NCBI RefSeq assembly: GCF_024391045.1
Contig: NZ_JANFCZ010000024.1
Location: 1 to 64,000 of the forward strand
DNA: 64,000 nucleotides
Direction: 5' to 3'
Origin: Pseudarthrobacter sulfonivorans
Lineage (GTDB): Bacteria; Actinomycetota; Actinomycetes; Actinomycetales; Micrococcaceae
Under the pieces are notes generated by a model that ran no database searches, was not told the DNA's origin, and saw only the letters and a program-made list of their open reading frames with translations. The position numbers and the translations under genes are program-made. The first letter of the stretch is position 1. Each line of letters opens with the position of its first letter. Positions 7,721 to 17,198 of the stretch are shown here, one piece after another.

Positions 7721-9355
7721 TCAGCGCTTTGCGGCCCGCTGGTCCCGCACCCAGCCCCATGCCCGTCCGGCCCAGTCCAAGGGCTTGCCCTCGACCAGCA
7801 GTTTCCGCGTGTGAATGTCCAGCACCAGCAGGTAGAACGTAAAGAGCAGTGCGGTCACGAACGCCAGCGAGGACGCATTAATGGGCAGTTCCACGAAGGA
7901 CCACACAGAGAGCTGGTCCTGCGCGCCGAAGACCACAAAGAACGTCACCACCACATACAGGCAGCGGATCTGCCAGTCGTTCCGGATGCCCGTCACAGCC
8001 AGGAACGGCAGGAACCAGAGGATGTACCAGGGCTGGATGATGGGCGAAAGCATCACCACTGCCGTGAAGGCGAGTGCCAGCCGCCGCACGGCCCTGGAGT
8101 AGTCACCGCGGAACATCAGCAGCAGCACCAGGCCGATGGCGGCCCACTTCATGCCGGTCCGCAGCAGGTCCGCAAAGGTACCGCCAGGCAACCCCAGCAC
8201 GTTGCCGAGGAACTCAACCTGCTGCCCCAGGAAACCAGATGGAGAATAACCCGTGTACCCCGGCGTCGGGTCCATGATCGCCCAAACCCAGCCCAGGCCA
8301 AGGTTGTACGGGATGCCGCTGACGGCCAGCACACCAAAGCTGATTCCCGCCGTCGCGCCCCAGATGAGGAACTTCCGGGTCCACGAGGCACCGGGGCCGG
8401 CCCACATCACCCCGATGAACGGCAGCAGCAGGACTGTGATCGGCTTGATCCCGATGGACGCCGTCACCAGTAATATGCCCGTGAGGTAATGCTTTGTCGC
8501 AGCGAAGTAGACGCCCGCGACGGCGAGGCCCACCATGAGTGCGTCGTTGTGGGCGCTGGCCACAAAACTGATCAGGAACAGCGGGTTGGCTACCGCGATC
8601 CAGAGTGCCCGGGCGCCGTTGATGCCGTGAAGTTCCGCGAGTTTGGGCACGTAGATGACACAGAGGACCACCCCGGCGCCGGCGAGCAGCCGGAACAGGA
8701 ACACAGAAATGTCAGGCTGGGCCCCCGTCAGGCCCACCACCCCCCGGGCGAGCCACAGGAAGTAGGGCCCGTAGGGAGTCCTGTTCTCCGCCCAGGCCGG
8801 GTCCGCCCCAAGGGAGAACCAGTTGCTGAGCGTGGAGATGCCTACCTCGTATGGGTTCTGGCCCTCCATGACCAGCCGCCCCTGGCCGGTGTAGGCGTAA
8901 ACGTCACGGGAAAAAATCGGGACGGCGAGCAGAAGCGGGGACGACCAGGCGGAAATGGCGATCACCACGGACCGCAGCGAATGCTCCCCCCAGTCCCCCA
9001 GCCGCTGGCCCAGCCGCAGCCAGGACCGCATCAGCAGCATGGCCCCGACGGTCAGCAGGACCGTGGAAAAGGTGACGCCCCAACCCTCGGTCCGCAGCGC
9101 GATGACCACGGGCTGGCGGATCATGGGCGACCCGTTGGCAATCCAGCCGGTGCCGAGGGATCCCAGGAACATCATCAGGGCACCAAAGAACCCCTGCCAG
9201 ATGGCGATGTAGGCCCGGCGCTTGGCCGGCTGCCCGGATACCGGTGCACTGGCTGCGGGCGCGGCGGACTTCGGCAGCTCTGTCCCGGCCACTGTCTTGT
9301 TCGACGGGTCCGGGAAAGTCTCCGAAGTGCTCAGGTGCGAACCGCCTGCCGTCAT
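7721..9355 (-). CDS. mptB: Polyprenol-phosphomannose-dependent alpha-1,6-mannosyltransferase, MptB type
   Basis: This 544-residue GT-C membrane glycosyltransferase has 12 or more predicted helices after a ~45-residue hydrophilic, Ala/Pro-rich N-terminus. The extracellular loop FSRDVYAYTGQGRLVMEGQN holds the Asp (SRDVY) characteristic of the MptA/MptB family, and NRTPYGPYFLWLARG follows. The family adds alpha-1,6 mannose units to the core of lipomannan-type glycolipids from polyprenol-phosphate mannose at the outer membrane face. Start ATG 9355 is divergent from the SulP gene. Housekeeping envelope gene; no operon partner. Confidence 0.85.
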   Translation of the reverse strand: MTAGGSHLSTSETFPDPSNKTVAGTELPKSAAPAASAPVSGQPAKRRAYIAIWQGFFGALMMFLGSLGTGWIANGSPMIRQPVVIALRTEGWGVTFSTVLLTVGAMLLMRSWLRLGQRLGDWGEHSLRSVVIAISAWSSPLLLAVPIFSRDVYAYTGQGRLVMEGQNPYEVGISTLSNWFSLGADPAWAENRTPYGPYFLWLARGVVGLTGAQPDISVFLFRLLAGAGVVLCVIYVPKLAELHGINGARALWIAVANPLFLISFVASAHNDALMVGLAVAGVYFAATKHYLTGILLVTASIGIKPITVLLLPFIGVMWAGPGASWTRKFLIWGATAGISFGVLAVSGIPYNLGLGWVWAIMDPTPGYTGYSPSGFLGQQVEFLGNVLGLPGGTFADLLRTGMKWAAIGLVLLLMFRGDYSRAVRRLALAFTAVVMLSPIIQPWYILWFLPFLAVTGIRNDWQIRCLYVVVTFFVVFGAQDQLSVWSFVELPINASSLAFVTALLFTFYLLVLDIHTRKLLVEGKPLDWAGRAWGWVRDQRAAKR

Positions 9356-9569
9356 GTCCTGTGTGGTCCCCTACTTACGTTACGGCGCTGGCCGGACCAG
9401 CTATTGACCGGTCTACAACCACGCCATTTTAGCAGTTGGGATGCGGCGTCCCCCAGACTGGTAGGAGCGGACGCGAACCCAATCTCCCGTCGAAACGGCG
9501 CGCGCCCCGTACATTCCCCGAAGGCCGAAGCCGCCAAAGCGCGCTTCACCAGCACGATTGGACCCCGCC

Positions 9570-11096
9570 ATGGCCGTACGAAGCGTCCCGGACACCCGGA
9601 CCAACACGCCCCTGCAGCTCCAATCGGTCCGCGCCACATTACGTTCGCCGCGACGGCTTAAGACCGAGGCCCTCGCCGGACTGGTGGTGGCGTTGGCCCT
9701 GATCCCGGAGGCGATCGCTTTCTCGGTGATCGCCGGCGTCGACCCTCGGATCGGCCTGTTTGCGTCATTCATCATGGCCGTCACCATCTCGTTTGTCGGC
9801 GGGCGGCCGGCCATGATTTCGGCGGCCACCGGCGCCGTGGCCCTGGTGATTGCCCCGCTGATGCGCAGCCACGGCCTGGACCACCTGATCGCGGCCGTGA
9901 TCCTGGCGGGCGTGTTCCAGATCCTGCTGGCCGTCCTGGGGGTCACCCGGCTGATGCGTTTCATTCCACGTTCGGTGATGGTGGGTTTCGTGAACGCGCT
10001 GGCCATCCTGGTGTTCATGGCCCAGCTCCCCGAGCTCATCGGCGTCCCGTGGATGGTCTACCCGCTCGTGGCGGTGGGCCTGGTCATTGTGGTGGGACTG
10101 CCGAAAATCACGACGGCGGTGCCCTCACCCTTGGTGGCCATCGTGGTGCTCACCCTCTTCACGGCCCTCGCCGGGGTGGACGTCCCCGCAGTCCAGGACA
10201 AGGGCGCACTGCCCGAGAGCCTGCCGTCCCTGTTCATCCCCAACGTTCCGCTGACATGGGAGACGTTCCAGGTCATTGCCCCGTTCTCGCTCTCCATGGC
10301 GCTCGTGGGCCTGCTGGAATCGCTGATGACCGCCAAGCTGGTGGACGACATCACGGACACCCGGTCCAACAAGACCCGTGAGTCCTGGGGCCAGGGCGTG
10401 GCGAACATCGTCACCGGCTTCTTCGGCGGCATGGGCGGCTGCGCCGTGATCGGCCAGACCATGATCAACGTCAAGGGCTCCGGTGCGCGGAGCCGGGTGT
10501 CCACCTTCCTGGCCGGCGTCTTCCTGCTGGTCCTGGTGGTGACACTTGGCGGGGTGGTGGGCATGATCCCCATGGCCGCGCTGGTGGCCGTGATGATCTT
10601 CGTTTCGGCCATCACCTTTGACTGGCATTCCATCGCGCCGCGGACGCTGCGCCGGATGCCCAAGTCGGAGACCGCCGTCATGCTGATCACCGTCGCGGTG
10701 GTTTCCGTGACGCACAACCTCGCCATCGGGGTGGGCGCCGGGGTCCTGGCGGCCATGGCGCTGTTCGCCCGGCGGGTGGCGCACTTCGCCACGGTGGAGC
10801 GGACCGTCGTCGAACTTAACGGCGAAAACGTGGCTACGTACACAGTGGACGGCGAGCTGTTCTTCGCCTCCTCCAACGACCTCTACACCCAGTTTGAGTA
10901 CGCCCTGGACGCCGGGCCGGACATCGCCCGCGTGATCGTGGACCTGCACGCCTCGCACCTTTGGGACGCGTCAACCATTGCGGTGCTGGACTCGGTCACG
11001 GAGAAGTACCGCCGCCACGGCCGCGAGGTGGAGCTGATCGGCCTGAACGAGGCGAGCGTCCGGATGCGGGAGCGGCTGGCGGGGAAGCTGAACTGA
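9570..11096 (+). CDS. SulP family inorganic anion transporter with STAS domain
   Basis: About 508 residues from ATG 9570 (an in-frame TTG at 9558 is the alternative start). The transmembrane core (roughly residues 30-385) has the SulP signature region VVALALIPEAIAFSVIAGVDPRIGL and the GGMGGCAVIGQTMINVKGSGARSR block. The final ~110 residues form a STAS domain (TYTVDGELFFASSNDLYTQF and VIVDLHASHLWDASTIAVLD). Family members carry sulfate, bicarbonate or dicarboxylates; the substrate is not decided by sequence. It converges on lhgO with a 10-bp gap and is divergent from mptB. Confidence 0.88.
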   Translation: MAVRSVPDTRTNTPLQLQSVRATLRSPRRLKTEALAGLVVALALIPEAIAFSVIAGVDPRIGLFASFIMAVTISFVGGRPAMISAATGAVALVIAPLMRSHGLDHLIAAVILAGVFQILLAVLGVTRLMRFIPRSVMVGFVNALAILVFMAQLPELIGVPWMVYPLVAVGLVIVVGLPKITTAVPSPLVAIVVLTLFTALAGVDVPAVQDKGALPESLPSLFIPNVPLTWETFQVIAPFSLSMALVGLLESLMTAKLVDDITDTRSNKTRESWGQGVANIVTGFFGGMGGCAVIGQTMINVKGSGARSRVSTFLAGVFLLVLVVTLGGVVGMIPMAALVAVMIFVSAITFDWHSIAPRTLRRMPKSETAVMLITVAVVSVTHNLAIGVGAGVLAAMALFARRVAHFATVERTVVELNGENVATYTVDGELFFASSNDLYTQFEYALDAGPDIARVIVDLHASHLWDASTIAVLDSVTEKYRRHGREVELIGLNEASVRMRERLAGKLN

Positions 11097-11106
11097 AACC
11101 CCGGGC

Positions 11107-12309
11107 TCAGGCACGCACCTGCAGGTAGTTCTCCACGAGGTGGTCGGCGATCGCTATGCAGGATGTGGCCGCCGGCGAAGGCGCGTTCCGCAGCAGCGTC
11201 ACCGCCCCCACCTGCTCCACGGCAAAGTCGTCCAGCAGCGAGCCGTCCCGGCCCCACGCCTGCGCCCGCACGCCGGAGGCCGTCTTGGCAGTCAGGTCGG
11301 ACATCTCGAGCTCGGGGATGAAGCGCCGTGCCTTGCGGAAGTAGATGGCCTTGACCAGCGAGGCACTGATCTCGTCCAGGCCCATCCGCCAGTGTTTCTT
11401 CGCCAACGCGCCGGCTCCGGGCCACCGCAAGGATTCCCAGGTGTCCTTCGCCGAGACCGACAGCCAGCCATAGCCTTCACGCGCCAATGCGGGTACGGCG
11501 TTCGGCCCCACGTGGACGTCGTCGTACACGCCGCGGGTGAAGTGCACGCCAAGGAAGGGAAAACGCGGGTCCGGGACGGGATAGATCATCCCGTTCACCA
11601 GGCTGTTCCGCTGCGGGTCCAGCGACCAGTACTCGCCCCGGAAGGGGAGGATCTTTGGTGACGGATCGGCACCCAGCAGGCGCGCCACGGCGTCGGACTG
11701 CAAACCCGCGCAGGCGATGAGCCGGTCGAAGACATGCCCGGACGCAGGCGTCCGGACGCGCACTTTGCCGCCGTCCGCCGCAATCCCGGTCACCTCCTGC
11801 CCCAGCAGGATGGTGCCGCCGGCCGTCCTCACGTCCTGCGCCATCGCTTCGGTGATGGCCGCGAAATCGACGACGGCGGTGTGCGGCGAGTGGACCGCCG
11901 CCACGCCTGCCGTGTGTGGTTCAATTTCGCGCAGTCGGTCAGCATTGTCGAGGCGGTTGAGGTCCGGAACCCCGTTGGCCCTGGCCCGCTTCTCGATTTC
12001 CGCCAACGCGGGCAGTTCCGATTCGTCCACGGCCACCACCAGCTTGCCAACTTCCCGGTAGGGCAGGTTCTTCTCCAGGCAGTATTCCCTGAGTGCTGCC
12101 CGTCCGGACACGCACAGCCGGGCTTTAAGGGATCCGGCCGCGTAGTACAGGCCGGCGTGCACAACGCCTGAGTTGTGGCCGGTCTGGTGCGCGGCGAGCC
12201 GGTGCTCCTTCTCGAAGACCGTGACGTCCCCCAGCCCGCGCTGCAGAAGGGACCGTGCCACGGCGATGCCTACAATGCCGCCACCGATGATTCCAATGCG
12301 TTCGCCCAC
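11107..12309 (-). CDS. lhgO: L-2-hydroxyglutarate oxidase
   Basis: This 400-residue FAD enzyme of the DAO family oxidises L-2-hydroxyglutarate to 2-oxoglutarate. The Rossmann motif GIIGGGIVGIAVARSLLQRG is at the N-terminus, followed by the hallmark HQTGHNSGVVHAGLYYAAGS block near residue 42 and KARLCVSG. The C-terminal GVRAQAWGRDGSLLDDFAVE segment is also typical of LhgO. Start is GTG 12309. It converges with the SulP gene. Length agrees with characterised LhgO (about 400-420 aa). Confidence 0.9.
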   Translation of the reverse strand: MGERIGIIGGGIVGIAVARSLLQRGLGDVTVFEKEHRLAAHQTGHNSGVVHAGLYYAAGSLKARLCVSGRAALREYCLEKNLPYREVGKLVVAVDESELPALAEIEKRARANGVPDLNRLDNADRLREIEPHTAGVAAVHSPHTAVVDFAAITEAMAQDVRTAGGTILLGQEVTGIAADGGKVRVRTPASGHVFDRLIACAGLQSDAVARLLGADPSPKILPFRGEYWSLDPQRNSLVNGMIYPVPDPRFPFLGVHFTRGVYDDVHVGPNAVPALAREGYGWLSVSAKDTWESLRWPGAGALAKKHWRMGLDEISASLVKAIYFRKARRFIPELEMSDLTAKTASGVRAQAWGRDGSLLDDFAVEQVGAVTLLRNAPSPAATSCIAIADHLVENYLQVRA

Positions 12310-12364
12310 GTCAACGTGTCCTTATCCTCGCGGTCCTGACCCGAGTATAAGAGCCTGGGGAGCT

Positions 12365-13516
12365 TCAGCCGCGGCGGTCGCTGTGGACTGTTCGGTTCCG
12401 TCCCAGGGACTTGGCCGTATAGAGGGCCTCATCCGCTGCGGCGATGAGGTCTTCCACATCGGCGGTTCCGGCGTCATACAGTGCCACGCCGTAGCTGACT
12501 GTGGGCATCTCGAGTCCGTCGGCGGTGGGAACCTGGGCGAGGCGCCGGCTGATTTCCTCCGCGATGTGCTCGGCGCGGAGGGCTGAGCCTCCCGGGATCA
12601 GGAGGACGAATTCTTCCCCGCCATACCTGCCCACGAGGTCCGTGGACCTCACCGTGTCCTGGCATGCCCCGGCGAACGCCTGCAGGGCGAGGTCACCGGC
12701 AGCGTGCCCGTGGGTGTCGTTGACGGCCTTGAAGTGGTCCAGGTCCGCAAGGATCAGGGCACCGGTCCCCTGCGTCACGGCGCGGTCCTTCAACAGTCCC
12801 GCCGCAAGGTCCACGAAGGCCTTGCGGTTGAGGAGGCCGGTCAGGTCATCGCGGGTGGCCACCATTCGCAGGGCGCGGGTCTGCTGCTCGGTACTTAGCC
12901 CCGCCATGCTAAAGGACACCACCACCAGCAGGACCATGGTGATCATGGTGGTCACCGCGGATCCGAAGTACGTCACAAAAATGGGCCCGTGCTGCCCTTC
13001 CAGGAGGAAGAACACCAGCCTGGCGAGATAGAACGCGGAAATTGCTGCCGCTGCGGCGGCCATGGGCACGCGGACCCTCGAATATCCCGGCTCCAGCCGC
13101 CAGAGCTCCTGTGATGCCAGTCCCAGAGTCAGGCACATCCCTGCGAGGAAGACGGCGCCGCCGGCCCAGACGTTGGTGGCAGGATGATCGACGGCCGTGG
13201 CCACCAGTGTGGCCACCGGAACGGCCGTGAACACCCACCGCTTCGGCGGCAGCTCCCGAAGCGAGCGTGCGCCTGCCCAGACGGCAACGCCGCCTTGGAC
13301 CAGCAGGACGTTGCCCAGGGGACCGGCCCACCACTGATGAGTGGTGCCGTTAAGCAGGAAGGCGGCGGAGCCGCCGAGGAAAAACAGCAGGGCGAGGCAC
13401 CACCAGCCGCTGTATGGCGAACGCGTGATGCGGTAGGACGAAAAGTAGAACAGCAGTCCCAGCACCAGGGCCATCACACCGAAGGCGATCCTGAGTGTTG
13501 CTGTGTCAAGGACCAT
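12365..13516 (-). CDS. Membrane-anchored diguanylate cyclase (GGDEF protein)
   Basis: From ATG 13516 (preceded by GGGGGAG eight bases upstream) the protein has 383 residues; a longer frame reaches 13621 but lacks a ribosome site. Six or seven hydrophobic helices fill residues 1-205, then a GGDEF domain follows. The active-site motif is GGEEF at about 299-303, with an intact RxxD inhibitory site (R290, D293) five residues before it and TRDDLTGLLNRKAF at the domain start. It should make cyclic di-GMP from two GTP and be product-inhibited. The N-terminal membrane sensor is unassigned. Confidence 0.88.
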   Translation of the reverse strand: MVLDTATLRIAFGVMALVLGLLFYFSSYRITRSPYSGWWCLALLFFLGGSAAFLLNGTTHQWWAGPLGNVLLVQGGVAVWAGARSLRELPPKRWVFTAVPVATLVATAVDHPATNVWAGGAVFLAGMCLTLGLASQELWRLEPGYSRVRVPMAAAAAAISAFYLARLVFFLLEGQHGPIFVTYFGSAVTTMITMVLLVVVSFSMAGLSTEQQTRALRMVATRDDLTGLLNRKAFVDLAAGLLKDRAVTQGTGALILADLDHFKAVNDTHGHAAGDLALQAFAGACQDTVRSTDLVGRYGGEEFVLLIPGGSALRAEHIAEEISRRLAQVPTADGLEMPTVSYGVALYDAGTADVEDLIAAADEALYTAKSLGRNRTVHSDRRG

Positions 13517-13633
13517 TTCCGAAGCTCCCCCAAACGTCGCTGTGATGCAACCCCCAGTATCGCACCGCCGTCGGACAATCTGCCCTGCCAGCTCCGAACG
13601 CCGCCCGGTGACCGGCCCCACAGCCGCGCCCTG

Positions 13634-13662
13634 TTTACAAAAATAGTTTCCGCGAATATAGT
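13634..13662 (+). promoter_or_regulatory. Predicted sigma70-type promoter of the FMN reductase gene
   Basis: TTTACA (13634-13639), 17-bp spacer, TATAGT (13657-13662), 59 bp before the ATG. The A/T-rich stretch contrasts with its surroundings. Confidence 0.6.
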
Positions 13663-13720
13663 TGTATCTTGAAGCGTTGCGGAGAACCTTCCGCTCAGAG
13701 ATCCATCAGAGGAGAAGTTC

Positions 13721-14296
13721 ATGACTAAGATCGCCATCGTCACCGGAAGCACCCGTCCCGGCCGCAACAACACCGGCGTGGCCGAGTGGGTCCTCGCCCA
13801 GGCACAGCAGCGGACCGACGCAGAGTTCGAGCTCGTCGACATTGCCGACTACAGCCTGCCCCTGCTGGATGAGGCCTACCCCGCCGCATACCAGAACTAC
13901 CAGAACGCCCACACCATCGCCTGGGCCGCCAAGATCGCCGAGTTCGACGGTTACGTCTTCATCACCCCCGAGTACAACCACTCCGTGGCCCCGGCCCTGT
14001 CCAACGCCCTGTCCTACCTGAACGCCGAATTCGCGAACAAGGCAGCCGGCATCGTCTCCTACGGCTCCGCCTTCGGCGTCCGCGCCGTTGAGCACCTGCG
14101 CGGCATCCTGTCCGAACTGCAGATCGCCCACGTGCAGAAGACCGGCATGTTCTCCCTGTTCACCGACTTCGAGAACTTCTCCGTCTTCAAGCCCACCGAA
14201 CTGCAGGCCCAGACCCTGGCCCCGGTCCTGGACCAGCTCGTGCCGTGGACCAAGGCCCTCGAAGCTGTCCGCGCCGAAGCTTCCGTCGCCGCGTAA
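13721..14296 (+). CDS. NADPH-dependent FMN reductase family protein
   Basis: This 191-residue flavodoxin-fold enzyme has the FMN phosphate loop GSTRPGRNNTGVAEWV at residues 9-24 and the flavin-binding FITPEYNHSVAPALSNAL block near 80-97. Proteins of this family reduce quinones, azo dyes, chromate or free FMN with NAD(P)H. The ATG at 13721 has AGGAG upstream and a good promoter precedes it. A strong terminator follows, so it is monocistronic. The MarR gene downstream on the same strand may regulate a redox response that includes it, but the terminator separates them. Confidence 0.88.
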   Translation: MTKIAIVTGSTRPGRNNTGVAEWVLAQAQQRTDAEFELVDIADYSLPLLDEAYPAAYQNYQNAHTIAWAAKIAEFDGYVFITPEYNHSVAPALSNALSYLNAEFANKAAGIVSYGSAFGVRAVEHLRGILSELQIAHVQKTGMFSLFTDFENFSVFKPTELQAQTLAPVLDQLVPWTKALEAVRAEASVAA

Positions 14297-14314
14297 CTTA
14301 CGCATACCCGAGCG

Positions 14315-14364
14315 CCGGTGCTTCGGCGGGCCAACCGCCCGCCGAAGCACCGGTTTTCGTTCTT
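14315..14364 (+). terminator. Rho-independent terminator after the FMN reductase gene
   Basis: A perfect 16-bp stem (14315-14330 with 14338-14353) is followed by ttttcgttctt. Confidence 0.88.
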
Positions 14365-14427
14365 AAACCGGGCGCGCACCAGGCTGCACCACCGCCCGTC
14401 CGGATGCCGGCCACATCATGAGAAAGA

Positions 14428-14437
14428 CACTTAAGTG
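14428..14437. promoter_or_regulatory. Candidate MarR operator
   Basis: The perfect palindrome cacttaagtg lies 31 bp before the MarR start and just upstream of a TATTAT -10-like box (14443-14448). MarR proteins often autoregulate through such dyads; this is inferred from position. Confidence 0.4.
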
Positions 14438-14467
14438 CGGCGTATTATGGCCGTGGAAAGGGATTCC

Positions 14468-14938
14468 ATGCCAGCCAAGCAGAAAAACACCCCGACCACC
14501 GGGGACCTGGATGTGATTTCGCAGTGGGGGCTGGTCATCGAAGGCTTCCAGAACACCAACAAGAAGGTCCACGCGGAAGTCTCCTCGGCGTTCTCGCTGG
14601 AACCGGCCGAAGCCGAGACGCTCCTTCGGCTGGTCCGCACTCCCGGCGCCCGGATGCCCATGGCGAAACTGGCCAGGGAAGTGGCGTTCAGCAACGGCGG
14701 GTTCACAAAAATCGCCGACAGGCTGGCAAAACGGTCCCTGGTCCAACGCAGCCCCTGCGCCGAGGACCGCCGCGTTGTCTACCTTGAACTCAGCAAGCAG
14801 GGCACGGAAACCGCCAACCAACTGGCCTGCTTCATCGCCGGACTGGTCCATGCCAACTTTGTGGACGTCCTTGGCAAGGAACGGGCACAGCTCGTGGCCG
14901 AAGCCATGGCCGAACTCCGGGACGCCTGCGGCAGCTGA
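14468..14938 (+). CDS. MarR family transcriptional regulator
   Basis: From ATG 14468, preceded by GAAAGGGA, the protein has 156 residues; in-frame starts at 14435 and 14447 have no ribosome site. The winged helix-turn-helix is at about residues 45-110 (MPMAKLAREVAFSNGGFTKI, then the wing CAEDRRVVYLELSKQG), with dimerisation helices at both ends. The DRR of the wing is the usual MarR signature. Ligand unknown. It stands between the FMN reductase terminator and a convergent two-component system. Confidence 0.87.
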   Translation: MPAKQKNTPTTGDLDVISQWGLVIEGFQNTNKKVHAEVSSAFSLEPAEAETLLRLVRTPGARMPMAKLAREVAFSNGGFTKIADRLAKRSLVQRSPCAEDRRVVYLELSKQGTETANQLACFIAGLVHANFVDVLGKERAQLVAEAMAELRDACGS

Positions 14939-15003
14939 TCCTTGCCTGTTAGCTGTGCGGGCGAGCCATGCCCGCCCGGCTCCCCACGGTTCCCCTGGAT
15001 TCC

Positions 15004-15657
15004 CTACTGCCCCGGCGCCCGGATGATCCGGCGTTGCGCCGCCACCGCGATGGCGGAGGTCCGGTTGTCGACGCCGAGCTTGCCGAAGATGTGCACCAAA
15101 TGGGTCTTGACTGTGGCCTCGGAGATAAAGAGCTGCCGCGCGATGGCCCTGTTGCTCAAGCCTGTTGCCAGCAGTTCCAGCAACTGCACCTCGCGCGCCG
15201 TCAGGGCGGTTTCCGGGCTGCTGATCCGCGACATCAGCAAGGCGGCCACCTTCGGTGCCAGCGCCGTCTGACCGGCCGCGGCGGACAGCACCGCCTGGCG
15301 GATCTGATCCGGCGGCGCATCCTTGAGCATGTACCCGCTGGCGCCCGCCTCTACCGCTGCGAGGATGTCCGCCTCCGTGTCATAAGTGGTCAGGATCAGG
15401 ACCGGAGGTGCGGACTCCAGCTGACGGATCGCTGCCGTGGCGGTAACCCCGTCCATCCCCGCGCCCATCTGCAGGTCCATCAGCACCACATCCACGCGCT
15501 CCCCCAGCGTCCGGAGCCGCGCCAGTTCACGCAGCGCAGCATCCCCGTCCGCCGCCTCGGCGGCCACAGTGAAGTCCTCAAATTCGGTGAGCATGGCGCG
15601 CAGCCCGGCACGGACCACCGGATGATCGTCCACGAGCAGCAGGTGCAGGGTCCCCAT
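15004..15657 (-). CDS. NarL/LuxR-type response regulator
   Basis: This 217-residue two-domain regulator has a receiver at residues 1-120 with acidic pocket D10-D11 and phospho-acceptor D61 (VVLMDLQMG), T/Y switch region ILTTYD and KD (MLKDAP). A LuxR HTH occupies about 150-210 (LTAREVQLLELLATGLSNRA, then FISEATVKTHLVHIFGKLGV). Its start overlaps the stop of the histidine kinase by one base, so the pair is translationally coupled. It likely controls the divergent ABC exporter genes that begin 170 bp upstream of the kinase. Confidence 0.9.
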   Translation of the reverse strand: MGTLHLLLVDDHPVVRAGLRAMLTEFEDFTVAAEAADGDAALRELARLRTLGERVDVVLMDLQMGAGMDGVTATAAIRQLESAPPVLILTTYDTEADILAAVEAGASGYMLKDAPPDQIRQAVLSAAAGQTALAPKVAALLMSRISSPETALTAREVQLLELLATGLSNRAIARQLFISEATVKTHLVHIFGKLGVDNRTSAIAVAAQRRIIRAPGQ

Positions 15658-17030
15658 CAGCGCGGCTCCCGCGCCGGACCCGGCACTCCGTCGGGAAACA
15701 CTTCGCCGGCAAGCACCCCGCCAGGCGTCAACCCGCCCGCAGGAACCTCGCCGCGGAGCGGCAGCCGGATTGCGACCACAGTCCCCTCCCCCGACGCAGA
15801 TTCAACCTCCAGTGAACCGTTCAGCTCCGTCACCCTGGCACCCAGCGAGCGCAGCCCGAATCCGCTGCCGTCGGGGCGGCCAGCCGCCCCGCGACCGTGA
15901 GCTGCGGGCTCAAAGCCCGTGCCGTCGTCGTACACATCCAGGGTGACTTCATCCCCGAGGAATGCGAGGGTCACGACGGCGGTGCGCGCCTTCGCATGCT
16001 GCCTCACGTTGGCGAGGCTGGCCTGGGCAGCCCGGAGCAGGGTGACACTGTACTGCGACGGTAGTTCGGCAGTGTCCCCCACCAGCTCGAACCGGCAACG
16101 GAGCCCCTCCCCGCGGGCGGCCGCCAGCGTTTCTGTTTCGCTGCAGAGCCGCCGGAGCGTTTCAGACAGTGATGACTCCTGCAGCCGGGGCGCCGTGAGG
16201 CCGCGGACAAAGCTGCGGGCCTCGGCGAGGTTCTCCGACGCCGTCTGCTCGACCAGCGCGAACCGCTCGGCGGTGGTGGCAAGATCTCCGGCCGCCAGGG
16301 ACTTCTCCGCCGCGCGGGCCACGAGGACGATGCTGGAGAGGCCCTGCGCGAGGGTGTCGTGGATTTCGCGGGCCAGGCGTTCGCGCTCGGCGGCGACACC
16401 GGCCTCGCGCTGCGTCCTCGCCAGCTCGGCCCGCGTGCTCCTGAGCTCATCCGCGGCGAGCCGTTGCGCCTCGCCCTCGAGGTACAGCGCCCGGTAGGCG
16501 AGTCCGGTGACCACGGCGAACCCGGCACCGAGCACCGGGCCCAGCACCATCGGCAGCGTGGGTGAGGGCAGCCCGCTGGCCGCCCACTGTGAGGCCACTA
16601 CGGCAATTGTCATCAACGGAATGGTGAAGAGCGCGACACGGCGGGGCAGCACATGCAGATGCAGGAAGAACAGCGGAAAGGCGACCCAGGAGAACTCCGC
16701 GCTGCCGGCGAGGAGCGCGCCCCACAGCGCTGTGACCAGCCCCAGCCACAGCAGGGCGTAAGGGTGCGGATTGAATGATGAACGGCCGGCGGCGTAACGC
16801 TTCTCCGCCGCCGTACCGGCGAGGTAGGTTGCGGCCAGGGCGACGGCGAGCGCGGACCAAAGGTAGCGCCGCGCTCCAAGGGGAGTTCCGGCGTCGGCCG
16901 GTCCGTCCACCAGGTGCAGCCGCAGGATGGCGACGAGCAGCAGCACGGCAAATCCCACATGCAGCGTCACGCGCAGGAAGCGCAGGACGGCGGCCCCCGA
17001 CGGGGTGGTCTGTGGGTCCGCGGCAGGCAT
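15657..17030 (-). CDS. Sensor histidine kinase (HisKA_3 type)
   Basis: This 457-residue membrane kinase has six or so hydrophobic helices at residues 15-182, then a dimerisation/phosphotransfer domain with the motif ERERLAREIHDTLAQGLSSI (phospho-His 224), and an HATPase_c domain with DDGTGFEP and GSGFGLRSLGARV. It has no obvious extracellular sensor loop, so it probably senses a membrane or envelope signal, as do kinases controlling peptide or antibiotic exporters. It pairs with the response regulator behind it and is divergent from a MacB-like permease/ATPase pair. Confidence 0.9.
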   Translation of the reverse strand: MPAADPQTTPSGAAVLRFLRVTLHVGFAVLLLVAILRLHLVDGPADAGTPLGARRYLWSALAVALAATYLAGTAAEKRYAAGRSSFNPHPYALLWLGLVTALWGALLAGSAEFSWVAFPLFFLHLHVLPRRVALFTIPLMTIAVVASQWAASGLPSPTLPMVLGPVLGAGFAVVTGLAYRALYLEGEAQRLAADELRSTRAELARTQREAGVAAERERLAREIHDTLAQGLSSIVLVARAAEKSLAAGDLATTAERFALVEQTASENLAEARSFVRGLTAPRLQESSLSETLRRLCSETETLAAARGEGLRCRFELVGDTAELPSQYSVTLLRAAQASLANVRQHAKARTAVVTLAFLGDEVTLDVYDDGTGFEPAAHGRGAAGRPDGSGFGLRSLGARVTELNGSLEVESASGEGTVVAIRLPLRGEVPAGGLTPGGVLAGEVFPDGVPGPAREPR

Positions 17031-17198
17031 TCCCTCAGCTTAGGCGCCAGAGTCCACCGGCGGATCAATCAAAAGGTTGACCGGCGGCTCCACCCTTCGT
17101 CCCCCCGGGATCAACCACCTGCCCGATGTGGGCTGCACCGGTGCGCGGGAGAGTGGGTTGAGAAGGAAATCCCTCCCTGAAATTGAAGGAAGTTCAAC

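Noticed and set aside
8489-9661. 390-codon plus-strand frame opposite mptB
   Set aside because: Hydrophilic Gly/Pro/Arg-rich shadow; the minus strand is a clear membrane glycosyltransferase.
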